Part shown: one piece after another, positions 10,990 to 23,330 of the stretch
How the letters are laid out: every line of letters begins with the position of its first letter
Numbering within the stretch: the stretch's first letter is position 1
Source: Strigops habroptila
Lineage: Eukaryota; Chordata; Aves; Psittaciformes; Psittacidae
NCBI RefSeq assembly: GCF_004027225.2
Contig: NC_044278.2
Span: forward strand, 62,012,243-62,076,242
Reading direction: 5' to 3'
DNA: 64,000 nt
Notes under the pieces: model-generated
Told to the model about the DNA's origin: nothing
Databases searched by the model: none
Seen by the model: only the letters and a program-made list of their open reading frames with translations
Position numbers and translations under genes: made by a program

Positions 10990-11168
10990 TCTCTTTTTCT
11001 TTTTCTTCTTTTTCTTTTCCTTTCTTTTCCTTTTCCTTTTCCTTTTTCCTTTTCCTTTTCCTTTTCCTTTTCCTTTTCCTTTTCCTTTTCCTTTTCCTTT
11101 TCCTTTTCCTTTTCCTTTTCCTTTTCCTTCTTCTTTTCCTTTTTCTTTTTTTCTTTTCCTCTCCTGCT
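10990..11168 (+). repeat. (CCTTTT)n hexanucleotide polypyrimidine microsatellite
   Basis: Nearly pure C/T strand of about 180 nt. A regular hexamer CCTTTT array occupies roughly 11031-11127, flanked by degenerate CTTTTT and TTCTTTT units. Its translation gives a meaningless Phe-Pro repeat. The long homopurine-homopyrimidine strand asymmetry with mirror symmetry can form triplex (H-) DNA. Confidence 0.95.
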
Positions 11169-11672
11169 CCAGTCTTTAGATATGTCTCAGCCTCTCCCTT
11201 TATGGTGGTCCTACATAGCTCTCATCACAAATAGCTAGCCAGCATTTAATATCCTTTGAAATCGCCAAACGTAGACCCTAGCTGTTGCCGAAATAGATAG
11301 ACTGCCATGACATATTGCACTATGTAAATAATGTGAACATATGAATAATAAGAACAAATATTAACCATGTTTGTAACTATACACTCTATTGCAAAAAGAA
11401 GAGAATTCCTTAGTGAGATGTTTTTAAAATAAAATGTCAACAAACCTGTGATCTAGATCTCCATGATAGGTACCAATGGAAGGTTTTGTAGATCTTTTTT
11501 TTTCCTTTTTTGATTTATTTATTTTTTATAAACTCTGAAATAATCCTCCAGTCCTCAGCCAGACATTGGATACTTGGTCTTTACAATGCTAAGGCTACAG
11601 AGAAATGGCTAACCAATGCATGGTAACATAGCGTTGCTCTCTCTGCTGGATTTTTGTGGATGCTTGTGAGGC
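11169..11672. other. intergenic, no gene seen
   Basis: Unique AT-rich sequence between the microsatellite and the LTR-like element; contains a short T-rich stretch near 11500-11530. Confidence 0.5.
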
Positions 11673-12714
11673 TGTGATGGATACACTTGACCTCCAGCCA
11701 TAGTTCAGGCTGACTAAGGAGCAACAGGCCTCACACCCTGTGGTGAACCTGCAAGTTGGGAAGCCCCTGGCTCATGTACAAGGGAGCAAAGGTGCCTTGG
11801 AAAATATTTCAAAAGGTTGTTTCAAAGCCCAAAAATGTAAGATAACTGATGTACAGAACAAGATACCAGAGCTAAAATGAAGACGTGTCTTGTCTATGCT
11901 TCACTCTGTAAATACTACCATTGGGATGGGCCCCGTTGAGTTCTGTCAGAGTTGCAGCTGGACTGCACACCAGGCAAGCCTCCCCTTAGGCAGGGATGCC
12001 TCAAGCAGGCTTGAGGTTCCATACCTGAGACTAAGAGATCCTTCCTTACTCAAGGTGGAGATATCCCTTACTCGTGACAGGTATTTGGTAAGTGACTGAT
12101 AGCATGCTGAATTAATATTAATGAAACATTACTAATCTAAGTAGCTACTCAATATCATTATGAACGTGGTATAGATAATTCCATTAGGCATAATCTGTTG
12201 TCCAAGTTTAAGACTAAGGTTGGACCTAGCCGCACCTAAGCTCCATAAGCTTAGAAAGCAAGCAGGTCCACTTTGAACTTCATAACTCAGTGGGAGGGTC
12301 CTCCTTACTCTTTTTGTCTCTTCCATTCAACATAAACCATTGACCAAGTCTGAGACTAAGATCCATATGGATCCATATGGATCCTAGCTGCGCCTAGGAT
12401 CCATAAGGAATTTAGAAAGCAAGGGGTCTGCTCTGAACCTTGTGACTCAATACAAGGGTCTGCCTTATACTTTTGCATCTCCAGCCTCTGTGTGAATCAT
12501 CCTAACTCTATTCTATTTTCCTTTGTATGTTTAATACATGCATTAATTAATAAGGTGAACCTTGCCATCAAAGTTACTGAACCTTGTTCAAATACTGCTA
12601 AAGTTTGTGAAATCCCATCAAATTATTAAACTCTGCCACATTATTATTTTACCTCAATAAAACATGTTCCTGCTTCTCCCTTTTGCCTGGGGTGCATTCC
12701 ACTCGTCTGCGACA
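11673..12714 (+). mobile_element. probable solo LTR of an endogenous retrovirus (ERVL-like), noncoding
   Basis: Proposed limits are TGTGATGG at 11673 and GCGACA at 12711-12714 (end), giving TGT...ACA termini and about 1042 bp. The 5-bp flanks are GAGGC (11668-11672) and GAGGT (12715-12719), a one-mismatch target-site duplication. A poly-A signal AATAAA lies at 12656-12661, about 55 bp from the 3' end, as in LTR R regions. The element contains two diverged tandem units (12189-12325 and 12331-12483). No gag, pol or env reading frame flanks it, so it reads as a solo LTR. Boundaries are inferred from one copy; family not determined. Confidence 0.5.
12189..12483 (+). repeat. diverged tandem duplication inside the LTR-like element
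   Basis: Unit A (12189-12325) and unit B (12331-12483) align over their length: CATAATCTGTTGTCCAAG versus CATAAACCATTGACCAAG, GACTAAG in both, TTAGAAAGCAAG in both, GGGTCCTCCTTACTCTTTTT versus GGGTCTGCCTTATACTTTTG, and TCTTCCA versus TCTCCA. Unit B carries an extra tandem of the 10-mer ATCCATATGG at about 12361-12384. Confidence 0.8.
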
Positions 12715-15700
12715 GAGGTTGAACACTGATATGGTCCTGCAGTATAAAGGCAGGTTCATTTGAGTCTGGTTTATTCGATTTCCTTTATTTGATTTGGCCT
12801 AATACCCAAGGAAAAGCAAAGCTGCTGCAGAGCAACACTAGGGGTCACTGTTAAACATGATTAGAATGAGTCTTGGGGCAGTTTGCAAACTGAAAATCTC
12901 TCACATCGATACATTACCCGTTCCAAGACTTGGCCGTGGTTTATTTCTCTGGCTATTTTATTTCATCTGGAAGTAAGATAAACAAATGGGTACCAAGATT
13001 TAACTAGGCGGGCACAGCGTGCAGTGATCTTACAAGTAGTTTTAGCCTTTTTGTGATGAGCAAACTGAGATAAATGCCCTGTCTCAGTCTAGATTCTTGG
13101 AAGCAAACAGCAACCGCTCCACCGTATCTCATTAGTGCTACAGGATCACATTAGTCAGCAGGGGCTGAGGATGCCTCTTCGCAGAACTGGTAACCTTTAG
13201 CTCCTGTTCAGCAAGGCTAAACAGACAGAGCTCTATTCCTCAGGTATTTTATTTTAAAGAGCAATTAACGAACTTTGCACACATATTTTAAGTTTGAAAA
13301 TAATCTCCCCTTGGTTTTTAGATTAATGAGAGATGAGAGTTGCATCAGCCTCGAGCCCTTGTCCTGAGTTGTATGGGAAATTAGAAAGCTTTCTGTAGCC
13401 TTTGTTATTTTCATCTTGTTCAGTGTGTGAAGCTGCAGGCACTGGCTTGTACTGTGAGGGCACACCTCTTTGGGTTGTCTTTCCTCAGCAATATCATATG
13501 TGATCAAGATGTACTGCAGGGCAAGGCTGCAACTCTAGAAAGCGTTTCTTCCAGCATAGGTCCTTTTTGTTTGTGCACTGGAGGAAGGGAACGAAGAGAG
13601 TTGGTGAGAAGCACAGCCTTTGTGGCTTTATAGTGCAACCACCTCTCTTCTGCTTCAGAGCCACAGATCTGGAGCAGGTGAATTGCTGGTGCCACTGTGA
13701 TTCAGGGGTCAGCTGAATGAGTTTTATGCATGAGACTTGACAGGTCTGCTTGTAGAACGCAGGAGTATGTGCTTGCTGCACTTGTCAGGCAAGTGGCTCC
13801 TAATGTTCAGTTCCTATTCAGCACTAGGGTGAAGCAAAGAATTGCACCTTATATAAATGCCAATATGGGAAGATTCAGGTGGTCCTGGCATTTTGCAGCC
13901 TTAAGAGATGAACTGTTGACTGATTTTTTTTTTTTCCCCCCTGATTTTAGAGATCTTCAAACCGAAAATTAATAAACAGGGGAAAAAAGAAGCCCTGCTC
14001 CAAAGTGTGTGCAATCTATTGTTGCTATGAGGGAGGCTGAAACTGTGGCAAACTAGTTTTAGCAAGGCTTTGCTATCATGCCTCTATTTTGTTTGCTGGT
14101 CAAGATTGTGAAGCCACACAGTTCTTACCATCTGTCTGTCAGCTTGGATGTATTAGTTTTTAAAAGCTATGTCTAATCAATGCAAATATTTTAGGGAATG
14201 TTTTAGGCATCAGTGGGCAGAACTGTAATGGTTCAGGCATTAGAGGCTGGAAACGAGAGGCCATCACAGCTTCAACCACTACACAAATGTCTGCAGAGCA
14301 AAAACCTGTTTTTGATGAACAGTTTATAGGACCCCTAACTCATCTGTGCTCAGAATTTTATGTGGTAACACTGCGAATTACTTATCTTCAGACAGGAAGG
14401 AAATGACATTTGGGAGATATAAACATGACAAGGAGGAGGGAGAGATACACTGAGCTCTCACTGTAGATAGGAGGGAGGTGTAAGAATTGCCCAGGGACCT
14501 TCTAGAGTGAATGTATGTGTGATGAATTTGGTCCTAGAAATGCTGCTAGACTGTAATCCCATAGCAATGTAATTCACTGCGCTCACAGAACCTGAGGATA
14601 CTTGCTCACTGCTTTTAGAAAACAGAGAAGTAACATTATTGCAGCTGTGGTGACTGGCTGCCTTTACCACAGGAATGATTTAGGTTGCCTTATTAGAGTC
14701 TGCCTATGAGCTGCTGAAGAAAATGTCAGCCTACTTCACTACTCATATTGATAATAAAAGAGCTTGTACCACAGGCAGAATTTTTCCTGGGCTATGAATA
14801 AGTACCATGTTCTCATACAGCCTATTCTTTCAAAGCAGGTCTCACGACCATTGTGTTAACACACTTTTAAAATGGTTTCATTTTATTTGAGCCTGTGGTA
14901 TTTCTCAGTTTATCCTAGCTCCCAATACTTGCAAGGAGCTATGAATGTGTGTATACATACCTGTTCATCCCTCTCTACCAAAATAAATCAATAAAGTAAA
15001 GAGAGACCCTGAGCTGCATTCCTCAGTATATTAACCTAGACCACCCTACCTGTCCTTCAGAGGCCAGAGAGATAAATCCTGCCTGGATCTTCTGGGTTGC
15101 TACAGTTCGAGTAGGTTGCTACTTTGCTACAGTTCGATAAATTTCACAGAAAAGTAACAAATTCCATACAATAATCTGCCTTCCTCATACACATCTCACC
15201 AAAAAATATGGCAGGAACTGGAATGTTGCTTGTCAAGTTCAGGCTTAATATCTCATTTGTTCCCATTTGGTTCCTTAGTAGATTCTGTGCTTGCCCGGGG
15301 CAATAGCAACATGTTTCTTCGTGATGAAATTTGATCAGTTATTTGTATGCTAGCTGTAAGAATTTAAGTGGCATTTCTGTTGGCTTGGCACGAGTCTTAT
15401 GAAGTACTTTTTTTCCACCCGCTGGCTTGATTGTTCTAGCCTCTAGATTAATGTGCTCTTTTAGTAGCACAGCAAACTGGCCTTGGTGACTGTTATATAT
15501 GTTATGATTTTTGCTAACTGACTCACCTTCGGCATGCGTTATGCCTCCCATTGGTTCTGGCAAACCAACACCTGTTGACTTCTTGATTGGACACCATTCA
15601 TGGTGTGTACAGATCTTCATATCCACCTGGACCTTGATCAAAACCTGCCTGGAGACTTTACAGACCCTAAAGGTTGTGGCTGGAAGGAGGACCTGTGCAG

Positions 15701-16864
15701 CTGGGGAATGACTGGCAGAGAGGTCCCAGGTTCTGTCTCTCATCACCAGCTTTCTGTAGTTTATCAGATTTAATTTTTCAGGTGATGTGGGGGATTGAAT
15801 TGTGCTTGCAAATGGCCAGTAAGGAATTCCCCTGGAGGAGCAAAGCTCCCAGCTGCCACAGAGCCAGTTTCTGCATGCTGTTCTCTTTCTACTCCTCCTG
15901 CCTGGCAGCAGCCGACAGGAAAGGACTGAGGCTGAGAAAATGGGATCTGACTGAGCTTTATGTGGACCGTTGGACCAAATTCTTAGTTACTTTCTCCTGC
16001 ACTGGGGTTATCACAATCTGACCCAAACGTGCAGGAGGCAGGACCTGCTCAGAGGTGCTCCATTTTCTCGTGTTCATTGTTAGGAGGGAGAGCCTGACTC
16101 ACAGCACCTCTGGCAGTGTTTTCTTTGGGCAGCTTGGACACCCAGGACGCAGACCCAGCTGACAGCTTGCTTATGCTCCTGTTCAACAGTGCAGTAGGAA
16201 CGTGGGAGACTTATTGCACTTGTGGTGTTGATTGTGGAGGGCCATTAGGCCTCCTGCGTGTTCAAGGTACTCCAGGCTTACTGCTCAAGGACACACGTTT
16301 GCTCTGAGTAACTCCAAGTGTTCAAAATGTGTCAGTTGCCACGGGTGAGTAGAGTCTGATGTGCCTAGGATGATGGGTTTGTTGTTCATACAGAACAGGG
16401 TTGCTCTGCACAAGAATCGCAGGTAATGGTCACTGCATATGTGCAGGTAGCTAAATCTGCAAAGCAGCAGGGTGAGAGGTGAAAGGAGTAAAGTTGGTAG
16501 CCCCATCTAAACACAAAACCACACACAGGGCGCAGCTTCCTCTATCTTCTTGTCTTAGCAGCCTGTGCTCTCTTCTGAATGAACTGTCTGGTGTCTGGGC
16601 TTTCAGTCTTAATGGGCTCAGTTAAGCTGAATTGTTTGCCCTTCTGGAAACTGAGGATTTGAAAACCACTTCCTAGGACTTCACATGTTTGCCACAGTCA
16701 AATTAACATGGTCACTCTCTGCAAGAGAGTCACAAGTAGCTGGCCTTTAAGAGTGCTATGCATTTTGCTTCTGTGGGATAAAAATTCCTCATCGGGAGCT
16801 TTGAAAGAACATATTTCTGTGCTGTAAAGAGAACACTGTCTTTGTCTTCATATATAAAGATACA
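12715..16864. other. intergenic, no gene seen
   Basis: About 4.1 kb of unique noncoding DNA. It includes a small direct repeat of TTGCTACAGTTCGA (15097-15110 and 15124-15137) with an extra TTGCTAC between. The 135-codon open frame at 15339-15746 (minus) has no recognisable domain and no neighbouring splice support. Confidence 0.5.
15097..15137. repeat. short 27-bp-period direct repeat
   Basis: TTGCTACAGTTCGA occurs exactly twice with a partial third TTGCTAC at 15116-15122; a local slippage-type duplication. Confidence 0.85.
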
Positions 16865-17432
16865 TTTAATATCTTTATGAACAATCTAATGAGGGGATTG
16901 AGTGCACCCTCAGTATGCTTGCAGACATGAAGTTGGGTGGGATCTGCTTGGGGATAGGAAGGCTCTGCAGGGGGGTCTGGACAGGCTGGATCGAATGGCC
17001 AAGGCCAGTTGTATGAGGTTCAACAAGGCAAAGTGCCGCATCATGCATTTGGGCCACAACAACCCCATGTAATGCTCCAGGCTTGGGGAAGAGCGGCTGG
17101 AAAGCTGCTCAGTGGAAAAGGACCTGGGGGTGCTAATTGACAGAGCTGAACATGATCCAGCTCGTGCCCAGGCAGCCAAGAAGGCAAATGGCATCCTGGC
17201 CTGTACCAGCAATAGTGTGGCCAGCAGGGCCAGGGCAGTGATCATCCCCCTGCACTCAGCACTGGTGAGGCCGCACCTTGAATCCCGTGTTCAGTTCTGG
17301 GCCCCTCACTACAAGAGAGACACTGAGGTGCTGGAGCGGGTCCAGAGGAGGGCAGTGGAGCTGGTGAAGGGTCTGGAGCACAGGTCCAATGAGGAGCACC
17401 TGAGGGAACTGGGGGTGTTTAGTCTTTCTAAG
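16865..17432 (+). mobile_element. CR1 fragment with ORF2 C-terminal remnant
   Basis: Sense CR1 of about 570 bp starting in ORF2 (TAATATCTTTATGAACAATC, then TGAGGGGATTGAGTGCACCC). Translation gives the end of the reverse-transcriptase polyprotein: [14 protein letters not shown], then after a stop [42 protein letters not shown] and [14 protein letters not shown]. The stop after NNPM shows it is dead. It is truncated at both ends and lacks the usual 3' tail, breaking off after GGGGGTGTTTAGTCTTTCT. Confidence 0.93.
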
Positions 17433-17557
17433 TCTTTCTAAGGCCATTAAAAAACCTTTTCCAACTTGTGGGCTGTTTATTGCTTTCTTCTGTGCAAATA
17501 AGTTTATTTCTTCAGTTGCATAATTGAGTGAAATCATATTTGAGTGAGATACAGCTT

Positions 17558-17611
17558 TATATCTATATATCCATATCTATATCTAGATCTACATCTATAT
17601 CTATCTATATG
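17558..17611. repeat. (ATATCT)n-like simple repeat
   Basis: Imperfect array of TATATC/TCTATA hexamers with ATCTAGATCT and ATCTACATCT variants, about 54 bp. Confidence 0.9.
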
Positions 17612-18567
17612 TTGACCGGACCATTCATGGTTTAAGGGAAGAAGTTTCATCTTAGAAGTTTAACCCAAAATATGCTTGGGTGCAGTGATTTGGTTAAAGC
17701 CTTATCCAAACCATTCAGGTTGAAGTATAAATTCTAGAGCTGAAAAGGTGGGACATGACATGTATTCAGACGTGTGGACTCTCCATGAGCTTTTGTTTAG
17801 ATTAATTAATATGCAAGATATGGTAGGTATGTTTAGATGAATTAATTGCCTCCTCTAATTGTTAATCACACTTGTGCCAGTATGTTTGCTTGAGTTTATT
17901 TTGTGCAGCTGCTGCAAGCCTGTGCCAGATGGCAACCTACCTCTTCCAGCATGAAAAAAAGAACTGAAAGAACTAGCAAGGTCTCGGATCTCCATGTAAG
18001 GCCTGATCCTGTAGGCAGTGGGAGTTTTGTATATGAAGGGCTTGTCAAGTCAAGTCCTTTGCATGCTTCAACCTAATACAATTAGCTTACCTTTTGATTT
18101 TAGTGGCTTGAGCTGTTTGCCATTACAAGTGTGGTCAGATGAACAACATTTTTAAAATGGAGGCAAACATCTTAATTAAAATTTGATTATCTAATTAAGA
18201 TATAGAACCATATTTAGACAGCCAACAAAGGAAGGCTTGATTTTTTTTTTTGGTTTGCTTTCCCTTTGAAAATGCTGGGTGTCTTTGAAAGCAGGACATT
18301 GTATTTGGGCAACTACTTTTAAACTTACAAATCTGAGATATTTTTTTTCTCCCCAACTTCCAGATGGGTTTGGCATGTAGACCATGTGTCTTGTAGTGAG
18401 AATCTTCTTAGCACAGAACATGCAGACCAAGTATGTTGAACTCTAATGTCTAACTCTGGTATAGGAGGTAACATAGCATGCAAAATATTCTTCTTCTTGT
18501 AACAGGACTGAATTACAAGGAAGATTTAAAAAAAAGTGTATATATTTACAAATTCAGTAGCAGAAAT

Positions 18568-18594
18568 TGTTTATCATTTTGAAAATGATAAACA
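18568..18594. repeat. perfect inverted repeat, 13-bp arms, 1-nt centre
   Basis: Arms TGTTTATCATTTT (18568-18580) and AAAATGATAAACA (18582-18594) around a central G. Each arm carries a TGATAA/TTATCA (GATA-type) motif. Confidence 0.92.
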
Positions 18595-20129
18595 TAAAAA
18601 TAAAATTGTGTTTACAATGTAGTAATTAGTTGCAGTAGGATAATATATTATATGATGGAAAAAATGTGCCAGTGTGCATCTATGCCAACCTTGGTCCTGT
18701 TCTCAGAAAGGTCAGAGGATAGAAGTATTATGCCCTGTCAGGCAGCCAACACCATTTTATAGCTGTTATCAGTTGCTCTCAGCATAGAGGAAATGGGCTC
18801 CTGCCTTCAGCTCACAAAATCAAAGCCTGAAGCGAGTTGTGCAAAACAGTCAGATTGGATCTCTAACGAATTTGAAATCAATCTTGATTCAAGTCCAGAC
18901 CAGCTCCACACATTTGCACCCGTTTGCTGGAATTTTGTCTGATGTTTTCTGGCAAAGGCGATTATGAATCTTTCCCCCCATATCTGAAGGTTTGCAAACT
19001 TTTGCAGGTTTTCATGATTAGCATTATAATGTGATCTGTCTTTTATACTTTTTTAGCTGATGCTGTCAAGGGTTTGCAAATATACCTTTGATTTTTCACA
19101 GCTGAGCTAAGGCACACTTCGGCTGATGTTCTAACATAATCTGATGGACAGAGAGCTGCCTCCATGTTTATCTGCACCAACAATGAATTTGAGCCAGTCA
19201 GGTGGTCTGTACCCTTATCCCGTGCCTGCCAACTTCTGTGTCTTTTCATGTTGCTTAATCTTATCAGTCACGTTTGTCTAGCCTAGGATGTAGCTGTGAT
19301 ATTGAAATGCTTTAGCTAATGGCTGCTAATATGTTCTAGAAGTGTGAAATAGGATGCAGTACTACAAAACACAGTAAGAAGTCTAAGCTTTAACTCAGAT
19401 CAGTTAACCAAAGCTAACTAACTCAGAATAGCAGCAAAGATGAAGTAATGTGAATTCTAACTTTGCACAAGAAGCTTGCATTCAAGGCTGTACAAACATG
19501 CTTAGCAAAAAGGAGATGAAACTGCTGCAAAAGATGCAAAGTAGAAAAAAGCTGCAGGAACTCATAGAAGTGGGTAACCAGTATTTCCTGAGGGCTTATA
19601 CCCTCTTTGCTTGTCTTTCATGGGGTGTTTCCACAGGTGTAAGTAAGTGTGTCCAAGCTACAGCTGCACCCCTTTTGCTATGTAGCAGCTGGCCAAAAAA
19701 CCAAAGTGTGTTGTCCTCTGGAAGATGTGAGCTATGCCTGGTTAAGACAACGCTTTCTTGCACTGTAACCTGTTAGGATATATGCTAATTCACGATAAGC
19801 TTCAAGCTAAGGAGTCTAGAATTGAAATGAAGCTTGTGCTATGTAGACTGTTAAAAGAGCTCGGCCAGGTTTGCTTTGCATGCTTCTGTTGCATAGAAGC
19901 CTGGCAGAGATGGGGAGACCAAATTAAACTAATTATCAATAATACGCTGTTCAGCAAATGCTTGTTTCTGATGGCGTTAGCAAAGTGGCAGGAGCAATTC
20001 AAAGGCTGCAGTCCCCGCAACAAAGCGCTGGCACCGCACAAACAATGCAGCAAGCGGCCCCATGAAGGACAACTGGGGGGTGGGAAAGGCAGAGGCAAGA
20101 AGTGATTGTCTGTCTCCTGATAATGGGAC

Positions 20130-20450
20130 CAATTTGCACTGCAGCTATGCCAGCTGAGCTCCAGGGACACACCAGGGAATCCAGCTCAATGGGCTTTAAT
20201 TTGGGCGAATGTGTATAGATTATCTATGACAGGCACGATTCCACATGCCTTCCAAATCACGGCACTGTACTTAAACCCTGATACATAGATAATGCAGATG
20301 TGAGATAATCAAAGCAACCTTTGTCATACTGAAAACTGAAGCTCTTGAGGGCAGACGTTAATCAATGTATTATTGGAGTGAAAATTCCAGCCTTTCTGTA
20401 GTGATTGTATTACGAGGTGCCATATTTAATTCATGAAGAAAACTACGAGT
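20130..20450. promoter_or_regulatory. candidate enhancer with clustered GATA motifs
   Basis: Three AGATAA-type GATA motifs (20220-20225 reverse; 20287-20292 and 20303-20308 forward) occur within 89 bp, followed by ATCAAAG (TCF/LEF-like). The block looks like unique, non-repeat sequence. RASA3 is known to act in blood and endothelial cells, so a GATA-bound element in its upstream region is plausible, but motif clusters arise by chance and this is inference only. Confidence 0.25.
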
Positions 20451-23163
20451 TTTAAAATTGAAATGAGACTCAAAATTTGCTGGCTGATGCAGAATGTAAA
20501 ATTAATTTTCTGTTGGTCATGGGCATCAAAAAAATAGGTAAGAAAGAGCAAAAAATCTTTGTCGTCTCTTTCTGGATTCCTTTTATCAGATTCCTGACAG
20601 TCTCAAAAACGTTACAGGAAAACGCTGCAGAAAGGTAGCCATGATTCGCCTCACAAGTTGCATCTCTGTTTTTAACGAATCAGTTTTGTCTTCTGTTCCT
20701 TTAACAATGTATGTAAATGTCAAGCTTCTGTAGGCTGAAGAAAGATTTCAGCATTATTTAAATATATATTTAGAAGAAAATTATTATTTCCCTATGATTT
20801 TGGTAATACTACCTCATTTTTGTTATTTATGTTTTCAGGCAGGTGAATTGCTAGGAGGTGGTAATATATCACTTCTACATAAATACATAATGGCAGTAAT
20901 CATTACCCGTGTTCTTGAGCTTGTATATTTTCCTACAGCTTTGGCAAGATTTGCTTTAACTAAAAAAAAAAAATAAAGAATCTGCTGATTCAAAAGAAAA
21001 TACCACAGTGCAATAAATACAGGTTATATTTGGCTAATAAGGAAACAGAGGATGATGCCGGATGTGGAGGTGACCAGGATGTTCCATTCCAGCTTTCCTT
21101 CCTCATTTAACTTTTCTTTGGCTGCTGCAGCTAGAAATGATGCATGAGGGCTGGAACAACAGCAGGCATGGAAGTTTTTCATTAGCTGCCCCTCTGACAC
21201 AGGAGCACAGCAATCACCACACTTCCATCTTCCTTCCTATAGGCTCCTTCTTTCCCACCCTGGCGATATTCTTTCTCCTGATGTCCTATATCTTCCCATG
21301 TGTATGGTTTTATAGATACTCTTTGCAAAGTCCCAGTAGAAGTTTGCTTGTAGAGCTGTAACAGTACTTTAGGATGACAAATTACCGAGTGTCTTCCTGT
21401 AGCCCAACAAACTTTAATGCTTCCACACATTGTGGTTCATACGTTTGTTCAGATGCTGGCTTTTCATCTGTGGAAAAGCAAAAGAATAACTGGACCTCTT
21501 GTCGGCAAGGAAGTTACAGCCACACATGGTATTTTGAGCACCAACCTCTCACTGACTTGTGAACCTGAAGCTCAAACTCTGTGGTTGTCTGTGCACAGAC
21601 TGAAGTAAATGTGCTTGAATTGGCAGAAGTGGCTGGGAACAGTTGAATTTATATTATATTTAAGAGTAGAGTTCAAATCTTTTTTTCTACCTGAACTGCT
21701 TTGCACAATGATCTATCTGGCTTACCTGTCTTTCTACATGGTGAGTTTGGAGTCAAGTGCAAATATGACCATCTCACTAATGTGACAGTAGCCTTTATGC
21801 CAGTGTTCCTTGTATCTGTGATTGAGGTAGCATTTCCATCCTTCACAGAAGGATGTATGGAGGGATGAAACCATTTTAATACCAAAGGGACAGATCAATA
21901 GGGTAAATCAGAGATTTAAAGAAACCACCATACTGTACTCTGTCCTGGTACTCTCCAGTTGTTGCTGCATGCCGCTGCTGCTTTCTTTGCACTTCTTTTG
22001 TGCTGAGTTAGTTTTTAAACACATACAAGTTAAGAGTGTTAATACACATACTACATCCTGTCTTAAATAAACCTTCGCATTTGTTTTTAGAAACACATTT
22101 AAACCATAAAGCAATTAAACTGACATCAGTGAGGTTAGCAAGGGGAGTTGAACATGAGTGTTGGGAAGGAACAGATCTTCGCGGTTAAATTTTATTGCAA
22201 CTTTTGTGGTATCTCGCTGTTTGGGGGGTTTTTTAATTTAGGTTCCTGCTGGGCTGTCAAGTGAAAACCCTTCAAAAGAAGGTTTCTTAACTTCTTAAGA
22301 GCAAAGGAAAACTTGAAAACGTGAAACCTGCATGGCCTGTAACTACAAAGCAAGTAAAATAAAAATCACAACTTAGGTTTCAGCTTCACGACTTTAATGC
22401 AATAATACAAGTACAGTATTTTTGGAAGGCTTATTTTTTACTGCAGGCAATATAGTTTCAACTTATTATTCTTGCTAAAACTCAGGGCCTGGAAATCCAG
22501 GTGAATAATTTTCTCCTGAAATTATAAAAGCTACCTGCTAAAAAATAAAAAAAAAAAAATCAGGAATATTTAAGTAATATTCCTTTTATTGTGGTAAATA
22601 TAAAGAAATAATAAAATGAATACACTCATACTTGGTGTTTGTCCAGTTAAAAGGGGGGTGGTGGTGAATACCAGATTAGTCACTCCTAACTTGGACAAAC
22701 CCTGATTGTGCCTATATTCATAATTTTTCCATGGTAACCAACATGGATTATTGAGTTGTGACATTTTGCTGTGCTCCATGTGTTTCTACTGACCCTTAGG
22801 AGAGCTGTTTTGGTGTTAAATACTGCCAGGCAGTGAGTAACCATTTTTCCGCTTTACTGGAGGAACATGTGGCTTTACTACTTTCTTGCATCAGCTATGG
22901 CCTTAATCTGAAATTCATCTTCAATGAACTGATTCAACTCATTAAACCACTGGAAAACTGTTCTCCTGAGAAAGAAAAAAAAGTTTTCCTTGTGACTTTT
23001 ATCCTGGAGCTGACCGTGCTCAGGGTTTATAGAGACAAACAAATGGAAAAGGGACACAAGGAGAGGGGAAGAAGGGGGAGAGTGACCTCTTGTTTCCCAT
23101 GGCAGTGAGCTGGTAGTTAAGCTCAGCCTAGCCATCTTTAAAACTTCATCATGAGTTTTCTTT

Positions 23164-23330
23164 TCATAGAATCACAGGATGGTTTGGGTTGGAAGGGACC
23201 TTAAAGATCACCCAGTTCCACTCCCCCTGGCACAGGCAGGGACACCTTCCACTAGACCAGATTTCTCCAAGCCCCATCCAACCTGGCCTTGGACACTGCC
23301 AGGGATGGGGCAGCCACAATTTCTCTGGGT
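23164..23330 (-). mobile_element. CR1 fragment, 3' end
   Basis: Antisense CR1: TCATAGAATCACAGGATGG, TTGGAAGGGACCTTAAAGAT, GGCAGGGACACCTTCCACTA, ATCCAACCTGGCCTTGGACA, GGGATGGGGCAGCCACAATT. The relatively intact text suggests a younger insertion than the copy at 5625. Confidence 0.93.

Larger units (their letters stand above)
17433..23163. other. intergenic, no gene seen; simple repeats and candidate regulatory DNA
   Basis: About 5.7 kb. It contains an ATATCT-type simple repeat (17558-17611), a possible worn old repeat at about 17999-18035, a perfect 13-bp-arm inverted repeat (18568-18594) and a GATA-motif cluster near 20220-20308. No protein-coding gene is recognised. Confidence 0.5.

Noticed and set aside
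10982..11179. Phe-Pro repeat open frame
   Set aside because: Translation of the CCTTTT microsatellite.
15339..15746. 135-codon minus-strand open frame
   Set aside because: No recognised family, no codon-use signal by eye, no splice or promoter context.
17112..17441. 109-codon open frame with reverse-transcriptase-like end
   Set aside because: It is the ORF2 remnant of a dead CR1 copy, already listed as a mobile element, not a host gene.
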